A stretch of DNA of 64,000 nucleotides from Tenacibaculum tangerinum (GCF_029853675.1 NZ_CP122539.1:1543001-1607000), one strand, 5' to 3'; shown: positions 20,869 to 30,857, counted from the stretch's first letter. Notes: generated from the letters alone by a model not told the origin. Made by a program: numbers and translations.

Positions 20869-21768
20869 TTATGTTAGGCTTTGTTTATTTTTTTGTAAAT
20901 CTTCTTTAAAAGATTTTGGATGCAAATCTAATTTTCTTTGAGTTTTTGTTAAATCAAAACCTGTTTTAGCAGGACGGTGTGCTACTTGATTTAACTCTAC
21001 GGTTGAAACTGGCTTTATTAAGTTTTTATTCAGATTAAAAACCTCAGCTATTTGCTGCGCTATTTCGTAAATACTCAATAACTTATTAGATGAAACATTA
21101 AATATTCCAACTGCTTTTTTATCAATTGACTGTTTGCAGGCGAAAGCCAAATCGCCAACATAGGTTGGCATACGAAACTGGTCGTTTACTATGGTGAGTT
21201 CTTTGCCTTCTTCTAACGATTTCTTTACCCATAACACAATGTTATTTCGTGACATATTTTTTACTTTTCCGTAAACCAATATGGTTCGTAAAATAGTATA
21301 TTGTACATTAGAGTTCGTTAAAACTTCTTCAGACTTCAACTTGGAGAGTCCGTAATAACTTAACGGATTAGGTTTATCGGTTTCCTTGTAGGGTCCGTTT
21401 TTTCCATCAAAAATAAAATCTGTTGAAATATGAATGAGGTGAGTATTCTTCTTTTCCGAGTAGTTTTTCAGATACTCAACTGCAGCTACATTTAATTTAT
21501 CACAAACCTGTTTATTAGTTTCACAAGCATCGACATCTGTCATTGCCGCTGTGTTTACAATTACATCTGGTTTATAATGTACAAGTGCTTTATAAAGAAG
21601 TTCTTGGTTTGTAATATCTATTGAGAGGTATTCAAAATCATCTCTTCCACTTCTATTCTCTCCTTTTGAAAAACCTACAACCTCATACGCTTCTTTTTCT
21701 TCTAGCAAGAGGTTTACTAAGGTTTGCCCTAACAAACCATTACTTCCCGTAATAACAATCTTTTTCAT
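20869..21768 (-). CDS. SDR-family NAD-dependent reductase (RmlD/dTDP-4-dehydrorhamnose reductase-like)
   Basis: 299 residues. Rossmann motif GSNGLLGQ at 8-15, STDFIFDG near 116-123 and the catalytic YYGLSK (Tyr-x3-Lys) near 138-143, in the order of RmlD substrate-binding proteins. Start overlaps the last base of the potassium-channel gene, so they form an operon. No other rhamnose genes nearby, so the real substrate is unknown. Confidence 0.82.
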   Translation of the reverse strand: MKKIVITGSNGLLGQTLVNLLLEEKEAYEVVGFSKGENRSGRDDFEYLSIDITNQELLYKALVHYKPDVIVNTAAMTDVDACETNKQVCDKLNVAAVEYLKNYSEKKNTHLIHISTDFIFDGKNGPYKETDKPNPLSYYGLSKLKSEEVLTNSNVQYTILRTILVYGKVKNMSRNNIVLWVKKSLEEGKELTIVNDQFRMPTYVGDLAFACKQSIDKKAVGIFNVSSNKLLSIYEIAQQIAEVFNLNKNLIKPVSTVELNQVAHRPAKTGFDLTKTQRKLDLHPKSFKEDLQKNKQSLT

Positions 21769-22772
21769 TAAAAAATTTCTCTCAGCGTTTTAATTTGTTC
21801 AGGACGCCCTAACACAATTAAATTTCCTCCTGCTTCTAGTTTTACTGATGCTTCAGGGTTAATAATATAGTCTTTATTTGGAGTACGATATCCTATAACT
21901 GTACATCCTGTTCTTCTACGTAAATCTAAATCTAAAATTGTTTTATCGATATATCTCTCTGGCAAATCATTAATAACTACTTCTTCTAAGTTTGCTGTAG
22001 TTTCTCCTTCAATAGTTAGTCTATCAACAAACTCAATAACATCTGGGGTAACCACTAAAGAAGCCATGTGAGACCCTCCTAACTTATCTGGCATAATTAC
22101 ATTATCTGCCCCAGCTATTTTTAACTTGCTATAGGAGGTTTCTTTAGATGCTCGACTAATTACTTTGCAGTTTTTATTTAGTTGCTTTGCGGTTAATACC
22201 ACAAATAAATTATCTGCATCAGAAGGCAAGGCTGTTATTAGGTTTGCAGCCTTCATAATTCCGGCTCTTACTAATGTTTCATCGAGCGTAGCATCTCCTT
22301 CTATAGCCAGCACTCCTCTTGCTTCTATCTGTTTCACCATACTCTCAAATTTTTCAACAACTACTACTTCTTTTTTATAACTCTCTAGTTTTGAAATAGC
22401 TTGTTTTCCGTTTCTTCCGTAACCACATACTATGGTGTGTCCGTTTAATTGTTCAATTCTTTTTTGCACTTTTTTTATTTTTATTTGATGAAAAAATTGC
22501 CCACTAATTAAATATTCTGAAAATGATGATACTGCATACCCGAAGATAAATAAACTGGATATGATTAAACCTATCGTAAATAGTTTTTCTCCTGTTCCAA
22601 AAGGATGTACTTCTCCAAAACCAACCGTACTAATTGTTATGATTGTCATATAAATGGCATCCACTACAGAATATCCAAATAACAAGATATACCCCAATAC
22701 TCCTACTGAAACGATCAATACAGAAAAGGTTACAGCCTTATATAGCCTTGATTGAATTACAGTACTAATCAT
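21768..22772 (-). CDS. Potassium channel with TrkA-N (RCK) domain
   Basis: 334 residues. Two membrane helices flank a pore loop with the selectivity filter TVGFGE (about 47-52). The C-terminal part is a RCK/TrkA-N domain with GYGRNG (about 117-122) for nucleotide binding and a TrkA-C-like end. MthK-like channel architecture, inner membrane. Overlaps the PspC gene by 4 bp and the SDR gene by 1 bp. Confidence 0.9.
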   Translation of the reverse strand: MISTVIQSRLYKAVTFSVLIVSVGVLGYILLFGYSVVDAIYMTIITISTVGFGEVHPFGTGEKLFTIGLIISSLFIFGYAVSSFSEYLISGQFFHQIKIKKVQKRIEQLNGHTIVCGYGRNGKQAISKLESYKKEVVVVEKFESMVKQIEARGVLAIEGDATLDETLVRAGIMKAANLITALPSDADNLFVVLTAKQLNKNCKVISRASKETSYSKLKIAGADNVIMPDKLGGSHMASLVVTPDVIEFVDRLTIEGETTANLEEVVINDLPERYIDKTILDLDLRRRTGCTVIGYRTPNKDYIINPEASVKLEAGGNLIVLGRPEQIKTLREIF

Positions 22773-22996
22773 AAATCAAAAACGGAGGTTCTTTTGGTGT
22801 AAATCATATCTTTTAATCGTAATAAAAATGCCATTGTTAAATACAATCCGAATGACAGTCCTATGGTTACAAATGACATGTATATAAAAAACAAACGAAC
22901 ATTGGTTGCTCGAATACCTAAACGGTCTGCAAACCGTGAAGACACATTGAACCCATACCGTTCAAAAAAATGTCGTACAGAATTAATCAACTTCAT
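22769..22996 (-). CDS. PspC domain protein
   Basis: 75 residues. N-terminal FFERYGFNVSSRFADRLGI resembles the start of PspC; one long membrane segment about 32-60. PspC proteins take part in envelope-stress responses. First gene of a tightly packed three-gene unit with the potassium channel and the SDR gene. Confidence 0.75.
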   Translation of the reverse strand: MKLINSVRHFFERYGFNVSSRFADRLGIRATNVRLFFIYMSFVTIGLSFGLYLTMAFLLRLKDMIYTKRTSVFDL

Positions 22997-23079
22997 TTTA
23001 CTTGTTTAAGTTTAATCGCAAGATACCAATTTCAAATCATTTGTTAACAATCACTACTTCAAAATAAATTTGGTTTTGG

Positions 23080-23087
23080 TAACTTTG
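23080..23087 (+). promoter_or_regulatory. Bacteroidota-type -7 box for uvrA
   Basis: TAACTTTG matches TAnnTTTG, 23 bp before the uvrA TTG start. Confidence 0.5.
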
Positions 23088-23110
23088 CTGTTTTTGGTAA
23101 AATACTCACT

Positions 23111-25936
23111 TTGAAAGAACAAGAATACATAGAAGTTTACGGAGCCCGTGCTCATAATTTAAAAAATATTGATGTTAAAATTCCTCGTGAAAAACTTGTA
23201 GTTATTACGGGGTTAAGCGGAAGCGGAAAATCTTCTTTAGCATTCGATACTATTTATGCAGAAGGGCAACGTCGTTATATTGAAACATTTTCTGCTTATG
23301 CACGTCAGTTTTTAGGTGGCTTGGAAAGACCTGATGTAGATAAAATTGACGGACTCTCGCCAGTAATTTCTATTGAACAAAAAACAACCAATAAGAGTCC
23401 ACGCTCTACAGTTGGAACGATTACTGAAATATACGATTTTTTAAGATTGCTTTTCTCACGTGCTGCCGATGCATATTCATATAATACAGGTGAGAAAATG
23501 GTGAGCTATTCTGACGAGCAAATCAAAAATCTAATTTTAAAAGATTTTGACGGAAAACGTATTGCTATTCTTGCTCCATTAATTAAATCGAGAAAAGGAC
23601 ATTATCGTGAATTATTCGAACAAATTTCTAAACAAGGTTTTATTCGTGTTCGTGTCGATGGAGAAATTCGCGAGATAGAAAAAGGCATGAAACTCGACCG
23701 TTACAAAACACACGATATCGAAGTGGTTATCGACCGTTTAGTCGTAAATAACGCCGCTGAAAAACGCTTAGAAGAAACGATTAAAACAGCTTTATATACG
23801 GGTGATAATATATTAATGGTAATTGATGTTGATGATGAAAAGCCTCGTTATTTTAGTCGTGAACTCATGTGTCCTACTACAGGCATCGCTTATCCAAATC
23901 CTGAACCGAATACATTTTCTTTCAACTCGCCAAAAGGTGCATGTCCTCACTGTAACGGCTTAGGAATCACTAACGAGATAAACCCTAGAAAAATAATTCC
24001 AGATGAGAGTATTTCTATTAAAAACGGAGGTATCGTTCCCTTAGGAGAACAAAAAAACAGTTGGATTTTTAAACAGTTACAAACTATTGCCGAGCGTTAT
24101 CGCTTTAAATTAACTGATACTATAAAAAGTATTCCAAAAGAAGCTATGAACGTTATTTTACATGGCGGGAAAGAAACATTTGAAATCCAATCAAAAGCAG
24201 CTGGAGTTACAAGAAACTATGAAATTGATTTTGAAGGAATTATTGCTTTTATTGAAAATCAGTATAAAAACTCTGAAAGCACCTCTATAAAACGATGGGC
24301 AAAAGGATTTATGGATGAAGTCAATTGTTCAGTTTGTGAAGGGAAGCGTCTAAAAAAAGAAGCCCTTCACTTTAAAATTACTGACAAAAACATTAGCGAT
24401 TTAGCACAGATGGACATTCTAGAATTGGCTGATTGGTTTCAAAAAGTTGACACAAAATTATCTGAAAAACAGCGCACTATTGCTACCGAAATTTTAAAAG
24501 AAATCCGTACCAGAATTCAATTTCTATTAGATGTGGGATTGGATTATTTAACTTTAGACAGAACGTCTAAATCGCTATCTGGTGGAGAAGCACAACGTAT
24601 ACGACTGGCAACACAAATAGGCTCACAACTTGTAGGTGTATTATATATTTTAGATGAACCAAGTATTGGCTTACATCAACGTGATAATCAAAAATTAATC
24701 GACTCGCTAATCAAACTTCGTGATGTAGGAAATTCTGTTTTAGTAGTTGAGCATGATGAAGACATGATAAAGAATGCCGATTTCGTTTTAGATATTGGTC
24801 CTGGTGCAGGGCGCCACGGAGGTGAAATTGTAAGTAAAGGAACTTTTAACGATTTAAAAGACCATGATACGCTAACCGCAGATTACTTATCTAAAAGAAA
24901 AGAAATTGAGGTTCCTAAAAAACGTCGTGGAGGAAACGGAAAAACAATCTCTTTAAAAGGAGCTTCTGGCAACAACTTAAAAAATGTTTCGGTTGAATTT
25001 CCGTTAGGAAAAATGATATGTGTTACAGGAGTTTCAGGAAGTGGGAAATCTACCTTAATTAACGAAACCTTATACCCTATTTTAAATGCCCACATTTATA
25101 GAGCGGTAAAAAAACCGATGCCCTATAAAAAAGTTGACGGATTAGAACATATCGACAAAGTGATTGACATTGACCAATCTCCTATCGGTAGAACTCCGCG
25201 CTCTAACCCTGCTACATACACAGGAGTGTTTGGTGAAATTAGAAGTTTATTTGCTAAAACCCCAGAAGCATCCATTCGAGGCTATAAACCTGGCCGATTT
25301 AGCTTTAATGTAAAAGGCGGACGCTGCGAAACTTGCCAAGGTGGTGGAGTTCGTGTTATTGAAATGAATTTTCTCCCCGACGTTCATGTAGAATGCGAAA
25401 CTTGCCAAGGAAAACGCTTTAATCGAGAAACCTTAGAAATTCGTTATAAAGGTAAATCAATTTCAGATATATTAGAAATGACTATTAACGAAGCGACTGC
25501 TTTTTTTGAACACATTCCTAAAATACATCGAAAACTAAAAACCATCAAAGACGTTGGTTTGGGATATATTACACTTGGGCAACAGTCTACCACCTTATCT
25601 GGTGGCGAAGCACAACGAATTAAATTGGCTTCTGAACTATCAAAAAGAGACACAGGAAACACCTTTTATATTCTCGATGAACCTACTACAGGGTTGCATT
25701 TTGAAGACATTCGTGTGCTTATGAATGTTTTAAACAAACTCACTGATAAAGGAAATACTGTACTTATTATAGAACACAACCTCGATGTTATTAAACTCGC
25801 CGACTATATCATCGACATTGGCATGGAAGGGGGCAAAAAAGGAGGAGAATTAGTAACTTTTGGCACTCCTGAAGAAGTTGCTCAGCACAAGAAAAGCTAC
25901 ACGGCAAAATTCTTAAGAAAAGAGTTAAAAAATTAA
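23111..25936 (+). CDS. uvrA: Excinuclease ABC subunit A
   Basis: 941 residues, full length. First Walker [10 protein letters not shown] at about 34-42; signature [12 protein letters not shown] near 495; second Walker [12 protein letters not shown] near 642; second signature [12 protein letters not shown] near 833. Zinc-finger CxxC pairs are present in both halves (CPHCNGLG and CETCQGGG...CETCQGK). Damage-recognition subunit of nucleotide excision repair. The start is TTG; no better ATG precedes the conserved [10 protein letters not shown]. Confidence 0.97.
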   Translation: MKEQEYIEVYGARAHNLKNIDVKIPREKLVVITGLSGSGKSSLAFDTIYAEGQRRYIETFSAYARQFLGGLERPDVDKIDGLSPVISIEQKTTNKSPRSTVGTITEIYDFLRLLFSRAADAYSYNTGEKMVSYSDEQIKNLILKDFDGKRIAILAPLIKSRKGHYRELFEQISKQGFIRVRVDGEIREIEKGMKLDRYKTHDIEVVIDRLVVNNAAEKRLEETIKTALYTGDNILMVIDVDDEKPRYFSRELMCPTTGIAYPNPEPNTFSFNSPKGACPHCNGLGITNEINPRKIIPDESISIKNGGIVPLGEQKNSWIFKQLQTIAERYRFKLTDTIKSIPKEAMNVILHGGKETFEIQSKAAGVTRNYEIDFEGIIAFIENQYKNSESTSIKRWAKGFMDEVNCSVCEGKRLKKEALHFKITDKNISDLAQMDILELADWFQKVDTKLSEKQRTIATEILKEIRTRIQFLLDVGLDYLTLDRTSKSLSGGEAQRIRLATQIGSQLVGVLYILDEPSIGLHQRDNQKLIDSLIKLRDVGNSVLVVEHDEDMIKNADFVLDIGPGAGRHGGEIVSKGTFNDLKDHDTLTADYLSKRKEIEVPKKRRGGNGKTISLKGASGNNLKNVSVEFPLGKMICVTGVSGSGKSTLINETLYPILNAHIYRAVKKPMPYKKVDGLEHIDKVIDIDQSPIGRTPRSNPATYTGVFGEIRSLFAKTPEASIRGYKPGRFSFNVKGGRCETCQGGGVRVIEMNFLPDVHVECETCQGKRFNRETLEIRYKGKSISDILEMTINEATAFFEHIPKIHRKLKTIKDVGLGYITLGQQSTTLSGGEAQRIKLASELSKRDTGNTFYILDEPTTGLHFEDIRVLMNVLNKLTDKGNTVLIIEHNLDVIKLADYIIDIGMEGGKKGGELVTFGTPEEVAQHKKSYTAKFLRKELKN

Positions 25937-26074
25937 ATTCTTAACAATATTCTCGTTTTAATAACTTATTTTTAACATATAACTTTTGATTTTTTAAAAT
26001 AGTTTGCTTAGATTTATAATCTGATTTTAAGCATTTATTAAAATCAATAGTATTGCCCCCGAAATTATTTGACC

Positions 26075-26758
26075 ATGAGAATAGAAAAACAATCTGTGTT
26101 AATTGCAGATAATTGTCCGTTAATTTGCGAGACATACCAGAATATAATATCTAAAATTGCTAGACTAAATCCTAATTTTAGTTTTAACACTGATATTACT
26201 TACAATTGTAATGGAGCTTACGACATTGTGAAGAAAACAATTGAAAAAGAAACTACTCTAAATTTTATTGTTTTAGACTTAAAGCTCTCTCCTTCTAATA
26301 ATAGAAAAATACTTTCTGGAGAAGATCTTGGACTTTTAGTAAGAAAGTTATTACCCAGTACCAAAATAATTATTTGTACTGACTGTAATGACAACTACAG
26401 AATTCATAGTGTTTTTAAAAGTTTAAATCCAGAAGGTTTTATTATAAAAAACGACTTAACTTCAAAAGAACTAAAAAACGCAATAAAGAATATAACAAAC
26501 AATATTCCTTACTACAGCAAAACAGTTTTAAGTCTTTTAAGAAAAGAAGTTTCTAACAACTTTTCTATAGATTCATTAGACCGTAAAATTTTATATGAAC
26601 TTTCCTTAGGCTCTAAAATGAAAGAAATGCCTAATTACATCCCTCTTTCTGCTGCAAGCATTGAAAAGCGTAAAAGACATCTAAAAAAAGTTTTTAATGT
26701 AAAAGCTAAAGGAGATAGGGAGTTGATATTAATAGCCAAAGAAAAAGGCTTTATTTAG
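26075..26758 (+). CDS. NarL/LuxR-type response regulator, orphan
   Basis: 227 residues from the ATG at 26075 (a TTG 6 bp earlier is possible). Receiver domain 1-130: acidic site in LIADN, phosphoacceptor Asp in FIVLDLKLS, Thr in IICTD and Lys in GFIIKND. The C-terminal helix-turn-helix (about 165-225) is LuxR-like but divergent. No histidine kinase is adjacent. It precedes the VKOR fusion and the peptide genes by 115 bp and is the natural candidate to control them; this is an inference from position. Confidence 0.82.
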   Translation: MRIEKQSVLIADNCPLICETYQNIISKIARLNPNFSFNTDITYNCNGAYDIVKKTIEKETTLNFIVLDLKLSPSNNRKILSGEDLGLLVRKLLPSTKIIICTDCNDNYRIHSVFKSLNPEGFIIKNDLTSKELKNAIKNITNNIPYYSKTVLSLLRKEVSNNFSIDSLDRKILYELSLGSKMKEMPNYIPLSAASIEKRKRHLKKVFNVKAKGDRELILIAKEKGFI

Positions 26759-26873
26759 AAATAAAAATACGATTTTTCCTTACTTTTTTTATGGTTTTTC
26801 TATAAAAAAGATCAAAATCAAAAATTAGTTTTGGGAAAAAATTAAAATAGTTATTCTTTAAAATCCTTTACCA

Positions 26874-28463
26874 TTGAAAGACACATTAATCAATTTAGTA
26901 CAAAAATTACTTAAGAAAAACAAAATTTCTTTTGACAAAGAAGAGTTGGCTTTTCAAATTCAAAGCCATCCTTCTTATCCGAGTTTACATGCAATAACAG
27001 GTGTATTAGATCATTTTAACATTGAAAATGTTGCTGCCGACGTTCCTGTAAATTCAGAAACGCTCTCACAACTGCCCGATTGCTTTATTGCACAAATAAA
27101 CACCGATTATGGTCAAGATTTAGTTGTTATCGAAAAAAACGACATTGAATACATTATTCATAATTCAGAAAATAAAAAAGAAAAAATATCTGAAGATGAT
27201 TTTCTTAGTAAGTTTACAGGTATTATCGTAGCTGTTGAAGAAACAGAAAATTATCAAGCACCTAAAGACAATACTAAGCTAGCAAAAGCTGTCGGCTTTT
27301 CTCTAATTATTGGTCTAGCATTATTTCATGTATTCAACAACACCTCTTCTTGGTACAGCACTTTCTTTTTTCTGCTATCGATAGTAGGCGTTTTTATTAG
27401 CGTTGCCATTGTTAAGCAAGAATTAGGGCTAAAAACCTCTATTGGAGATGCTTTTTGCTCAGGTACTGACGATAAAAAAGACTGTGATGCCGTGTTAACC
27501 TCTAAAGGCGCAGAAGTTTTTAAGGGGTATAAATTAAGTGATTTCTGTATCCTTTATTTTTCTGGGTTATCACTTTTAACCTTTATACAAATTTCTAATC
27601 CTGTAATATCTTACACTATCAGTTTACTCGCTGTACCTATTACTCTATACTCTTTATACTACCAATACGCTGTGGTAAAAAAATGGTGTCTTTTGTGTTT
27701 GAGTATTGTTGGAGTACTATGGCTACAAGCTTTAATTCCCGTTTTAAGCAATAGCTATATAGAGGAATTTGTCGTAGCTGATTTTATTACCTTTGGATTG
27801 GTTGCTACTCTAACATGGATTACATGGAACTATATAAAACCTTTATTTACTGAAGTTAATGAACTTAAAAAAGAAAAAATTGAAAGTGTAAAATTCAAAA
27901 GAAACTATGCGCTATTTGATAATTTACTTCAAAAATCGCCTCAAATCGACACGCAATTAGATAATAGTCAAGAAATTGTATTTGGCAATCCAAACGCTAA
28001 CCTAGAATTAACCATTATCACCAATCCTTTTTGCGGACATTGTAAGCCTGTTCATGCCCATGTTGATGAAATTTTTAAAAGGTATCAAGATAAGGTAAAA
28101 ATCAAGATACGTTTCAACATCAATACAGAAGATAAAGAAAATGATATTGTAAAGATTACTAGTAGGCTTATAGAAATATACAACACCAAGGGTGAAAAAG
28201 AGTGCCTAACTGCCATGGACGCTATTTACGAAGGGCAAAAACCTGCCGATTGGTTAAAAGAATGGGGTACCTGTGAAAATAAAGAGCCATATATTGCTGT
28301 ACTAGAAGAAGAAAAAAAATGGTGTACAGAAAACGCTATCAACTTTACTCCAGAAATATTAATTAATGGAAGATCATTTCCAAAAGAATACAAAAGAACT
28401 GATTTAATACTATTTATTGAAGACCTAGAAGAAAATTCTCAAGTTTTAATGAGTAGTATGTAA
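26874..28463 (+). CDS. VKOR-thioredoxin fusion with C39-like N-terminal domain
   Basis: 529 residues from a TTG start. Residues 1-125 resemble a C39 peptidase domain but lack the catalytic Cys. Four to five membrane helices follow (about 137-320) with the vitamin K epoxide reductase cysteines: loop pair C195/C204 and active-site C272-L-L-C275. The C-terminal domain (about 365-529) is DsbA/thioredoxin-like with CGHC at 387-390 and extra cysteines later. This is a complete self-contained pathway for making disulfides: the Trx domain oxidises substrates and VKOR passes electrons to quinone. It lies directly before dozens of Cys-rich peptide genes, which are its likely substrates. Confidence 0.88.
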   Translation: MKDTLINLVQKLLKKNKISFDKEELAFQIQSHPSYPSLHAITGVLDHFNIENVAADVPVNSETLSQLPDCFIAQINTDYGQDLVVIEKNDIEYIIHNSENKKEKISEDDFLSKFTGIIVAVEETENYQAPKDNTKLAKAVGFSLIIGLALFHVFNNTSSWYSTFFFLLSIVGVFISVAIVKQELGLKTSIGDAFCSGTDDKKDCDAVLTSKGAEVFKGYKLSDFCILYFSGLSLLTFIQISNPVISYTISLLAVPITLYSLYYQYAVVKKWCLLCLSIVGVLWLQALIPVLSNSYIEEFVVADFITFGLVATLTWITWNYIKPLFTEVNELKKEKIESVKFKRNYALFDNLLQKSPQIDTQLDNSQEIVFGNPNANLELTIITNPFCGHCKPVHAHVDEIFKRYQDKVKIKIRFNINTEDKENDIVKITSRLIEIYNTKGEKECLTAMDAIYEGQKPADWLKEWGTCENKEPYIAVLEEEKKWCTENAINFTPEILINGRSFPKEYKRTDLILFIEDLEENSQVLMSSM

Positions 28464-28478
28464 GCTATATATAAAAGA

Positions 28479-28500
28479 CAAAGCCCCGTAAAGGGCTTTG
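28479..28500 (+). terminator. Hairpin after the VKOR gene
   Basis: CAAAGCCC / GGGCTTTG stem with a short loop. No T-run follows, so it may only weaken transcription or protect the upstream mRNA. Confidence 0.5.
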
Positions 28501-28514
28501 CATGTTTGAACAAA

Positions 28515-28566
28515 ATTCTCTCGCGAAGAATAGACACAATGGTGAGTGTCTTTAAATGTTCGCCGC
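28515..28566 (+). promoter_or_regulatory. Leader element copy 1: hairpin plus predicted H-type pseudoknot
   Basis: ATTCT...AGAAT hairpin with CTCGCGA loop, then AGACAC (28532-28537) pairing with GTGTCT (28546-28551). Loop bases GGTGA (28541-28545) can pair with TCGCC (28560-28564) downstream. In all other copies the loop is CCTTGA and the partner TCAAGG, so this copy has compensating changes on both sides. Lies 25 nt before the first peptide gene. Not matched to a known riboswitch class. Confidence 0.65.
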
Positions 28567-28590
28567 AAAAGTAACCTTAATATTTGAATT

Positions 28591-28785
28591 ATGAAAAAAC
28601 AAATTTTAAACTTAGGTAAAGCTTTAAAAAAAGCGGAACAAAAAAAAGTTAGTGGAGGAGGACATATTATCTCTCCACGTGAATGTTGTGGTGGTACTGG
28701 GGGTATAATAGTAAACTCTGTACACTGTTCAATGGGAACTTACGGAACAGATTACTGTAACGGACGATGCTGGGCTTGTTATTAA
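28591..28785 (+). CDS. GG-leader Cys-rich secreted peptide 1
   Basis: 64 residues. The leader begins MKKQILNLGKALKKAEQ and ends VSGG at 23, the cleavage site for C39 ABC transporters. The 41-residue core has 6 Cys, spacing CC-x12-C-x9-C-x3-C-x2-C, ending CWACY. Peptide 7 is almost identical in core and peptide 8 has the same spacing. Likely exported by the ABC transporter at 31297 and oxidised by the VKOR fusion. Biological activity (bacteriocin, signal or effector) is unknown. Confidence 0.85.
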   Translation: MKKQILNLGKALKKAEQKKVSGGGHIISPRECCGGTGGIIVNSVHCSMGTYGTDYCNGRCWACY

Positions 28786-28801
28786 TTAAAAACTAAACAT
28801 C

Positions 28802-29011
28802 ATGAAAAAACAGATTTTAAACTTAGGTAACGCTTTAAATAAAGCAGAACAAACTCAAATTAATGGAGGTTTAAAATTAAAGCCTACTCTATGTTGTGAT
28901 CCAGCACTGAGATGCTGTACCACAAGTCATTTAGCTCAAAACAATGCCAGTTGTGGAGGAACATATATTTCAGGCTGCCAATACCATCCAGCAACAGAGT
29001 GTTGTATCTAA
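28802..29011 (+). CDS. GG-leader Cys-rich secreted peptide 2
   Basis: 69 residues; leader ends INGG. The 46-residue core has 8 Cys, three of them as CC pairs, ending ECCI. 16 bp after peptide 1, so same transcript. No close relative of this core in the window. Confidence 0.83.
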   Translation: MKKQILNLGNALNKAEQTQINGGLKLKPTLCCDPALRCCTTSHLAQNNASCGGTYISGCQYHPATECCI

Positions 29012-29022
29012 AAACATTTATC

Positions 29023-29259
29023 ATGAAAAAACAAATTTTAAACTTGGGTACTATTTTAGACAAAGCAACTCAAAAGCTAATTAATGGAGGTGATAATCCT
29101 GTAGGTTTTTGTGACGAGAATAACAGTTGCCCTTCTGGTCAATATTGTAACGGATTTTATTGCTATGTAGATAATGATAATGGTGCAGGTGGCAGTAACA
29201 ATTGTACTCATCCGTGGCAGTTTTGTCCAAATGGCGGCATTAGCTGTACAGGGTGTTAA
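29023..29259 (+). CDS. GG-leader Cys-rich secreted peptide 3
   Basis: 78 residues from the ATG at 29023, which restores the standard leader (an upstream in-frame ATG lies inside peptide 2 and is rejected). Core has 8 Cys: C-x5-C-x5-C-x4-C, then a Gly/Asn/Asp-rich linker, then four more. Two-module core shared with peptide 9. Confidence 0.83.
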   Translation: MKKQILNLGTILDKATQKLINGGDNPVGFCDENNSCPSGQYCNGFYCYVDNDNGAGGSNNCTHPWQFCPNGGISCTGC

Positions 29260-29278
29260 TCAGTAAAAACTAAAGATC

Positions 29279-29482
29279 ATGAAAAAACAAATTTTAAATT
29301 TAGGTAACGCTTTAAATAAAGCAGAACAAACCCGAATTAACGGAGGAAGACCAACATATTGTCAATGTGACTCTGACTGTGGAGGTGGACAACACTGTTG
29401 TAGTAATATATGTTATTACCCCTCAGCTCCTAACTATCCTACAGGCAATTGCCCTGCTCAACCCTGCCTTAAGTTAGAATAG
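29279..29482 (+). CDS. GG-leader Cys-rich secreted peptide 4 (knottin-like spacing)
   Basis: 67 residues; leader ends INGG. Core has 8 Cys, including DC-x5-CC-x3-C-x13-C, the order seen in cystine-knot peptides, plus two extra cysteines. Confidence 0.83.
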   Translation: MKKQILNLGNALNKAEQTRINGGRPTYCQCDSDCGGGQHCCSNICYYPSAPNYPTGNCPAQPCLKLE

Positions 29483-29605
29483 TTTTCAATTCAAACGTAA
29501 GCTCATTTAAAAACCATTGTAACTTTTGAAATATATTATGTAATACATATGATTTATAAGTTGAGCTTTCTTTAATTTTTTAAAAACAACTTTAAACTTC
29601 TAAAT

Positions 29606-29764
29606 ATGAAAAAACAACTTTTAAACTTAGGTAAAGTTTTAAACAAAGCAGAACAAACTTTAATTAACGGAGGTAGAATGCAATGCGATGCTAATAGAGA
29701 CCGTATATGTGAAGACTTTGGCTGGAAATGTGCAGAAACTTACTGCCAATTAATGCCTTTTTAA
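29606..29764 (+). CDS. GG-leader Cys-rich secreted peptide 5
   Basis: 52 residues. Leader begins MKKQLLNLGKVLNKAEQ and ends INGG. Short core with 4 Cys, C-x7-C-x6-C-x4-C, containing EDFGW. Paralog of peptide 10 with the same spacing. Preceded by about 120 bp of AT-rich sequence with a loose inverted repeat, so a separate promoter is possible. Confidence 0.82.
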   Translation: MKKQLLNLGKVLNKAEQTLINGGRMQCDANRDRICEDFGWKCAETYCQLMPF

Positions 29765-29766
29765 TC

Positions 29767-29952
29767 ATGAGAAAATCAATTTTAAACTTAGGTAAAGCTT
29801 TAAACAAAGCTGAACAAAAAATTATTAGTGGAGGCGGTCTTAGATCTTGTTCACCCTTTTTTGGTGCATGTCGTTTTAATTCAGATTGTTGTACTGAAGA
29901 GAATGATGGCTACCCTGTTCATTGCATCAATAGAGTTTGTATTCCAACATAA
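29767..29952 (+). CDS. GG-leader Cys-rich secreted peptide 6 (knottin-like spacing)
   Basis: 61 residues from the ATG at 29767, two bases after the stop of peptide 5. Leader begins MRKSILNLGKALNKAEQ and ends ISGG. Core cysteines C-x6-C-x5-CC-x10-C-x4-C match the general inhibitor-cystine-knot pattern. Confidence 0.83.
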   Translation: MRKSILNLGKALNKAEQKIISGGGLRSCSPFFGACRFNSDCCTEENDGYPVHCINRVCIPT

Positions 29953-29999
29953 AAAGTAGAACCTAAACATTAGGTCTTGAAACCTTTAAAAACTTAACA

Positions 30000-30188
30000 A
30001 TGAAAAAACAAATTTTAAAATTAGGTAACGCTTTAAAAAAAGCAGAACAAAAAAAAGTTAGTGGAGGACGTAACCCACTACTTGCATGTTGTGGTGGTAC
30101 TGGGGGTATAATAGTAAACTCTGCACACTGTTCAATGGGAACTTACGGAACAGATTACTGTAACGGACAATGCTGGGCTTGTTATTAA
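30000..30188 (+). CDS. GG-leader Cys-rich secreted peptide 7
   Basis: 62 residues; leader ends VSGG. Core with 6 Cys almost identical to peptide 1 (differences mainly right after the cleavage site), and the following intergenic bases are also the same as after peptide 1. Marks the start of a duplicated block. Confidence 0.85.
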   Translation: MKKQILKLGNALKKAEQKKVSGGRNPLLACCGGTGGIIVNSAHCSMGTYGTDYCNGQCWACY

Positions 30189-30204
30189 TTAAAAACTAAA
30201 CATC

Positions 30205-30387
30205 ATGAAAAAACAGATTTTAAACTTAGGTAAACCTTTAAATAAATCGGAACAACAATTCATTAATGGGGGACGTGATCCACAGTGTTGTGGTGGTACA
30301 GGAGGTATGGAAATAGATTCTTTACACTGTGAATATGGGCTCTTTGGCACAGATTACTGCAACGGAAAATGCTTTTGGTGCTATTAA
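30205..30387 (+). CDS. GG-leader Cys-rich secreted peptide 8
   Basis: 60 residues; leader ends INGG. Core has the same CC-x12-C-x9-C-x3-C-x2-C spacing as peptides 1 and 7 but most residues between have changed, which shows a conserved framework with variable loops. Confidence 0.84.
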   Translation: MKKQILNLGKPLNKSEQQFINGGRDPQCCGGTGGMEIDSLHCEYGLFGTDYCNGKCFWCY

Positions 30388-30403
30388 TCAAAAACTAAAA
30401 ATC

Positions 30404-30652
30404 ATGAAAAAACAAATTTCAAACTTGGGTACAGTTTTAGACAAAACAACTCAAAAACTAATTAATGGAGGTGACGACATCATTGGTTTTTGTGACTATC
30501 AAGGAAATTGCCCAGCTGGAAGTTATTGCGAAAACGATTTCTGTGTCAAAGACCATTCATCGGGAGGTGGACCTGGTGGTGGTGGGTCTGGGTGTATTAA
30601 TCCTCATAGATTTTGTGAAAACGAGTACGACACCTGTTGCTACTACGCATAA
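30404..30652 (+). CDS. GG-leader Cys-rich secreted peptide 9
   Basis: 82 residues from the ATG at 30404. Leader like that of peptide 3 (NLGTVLDKTTQKLINGG). 8 Cys in two modules joined by a Gly-rich linker with GGGPGGGG. The longest peptide of the family in this window. Confidence 0.83.
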   Translation: MKKQISNLGTVLDKTTQKLINGGDDIIGFCDYQGNCPAGSYCENDFCVKDHSSGGGPGGGGSGCINPHRFCENEYDTCCYYA

Positions 30653-30696
30653 AATAACAATCAATTTAACAATATTAATATTAAAAAACAAAACAA

Positions 30697-30855
30697 ATGA
30701 AAAAACAACTTTTAAACTTAGGTAAAGTTTTAAACAAAGCAAAACAAACTCAAATTAATGGAGGTAGAAGGCAATGCGACATCAATGGAGACCGCATATG
30801 TGAAGACTTTGGTTGGAGATGTGCAGAAACTTACTGCCAATTAATATCTATTTAA
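30697..30855 (+). CDS. GG-leader Cys-rich secreted peptide 10
   Basis: 52 residues; paralog of peptide 5, same C-x7-C-x6-C-x4-C spacing and EDFGW segment. Leader ends INGG. Confidence 0.82.
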   Translation: MKKQLLNLGKVLNKAKQTQINGGRRQCDINGDRICEDFGWRCAETYCQLISI

Positions 30856-30857
30856 TC

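Noticed and set aside
28912..29022. Upstream starts for peptide 3 (and similarly peptides 6, 9, 11, 21, 28)
   Set aside because: In-frame ATGs lie in the preceding gene or leader element; the internal ATG restores the conserved leader each time.
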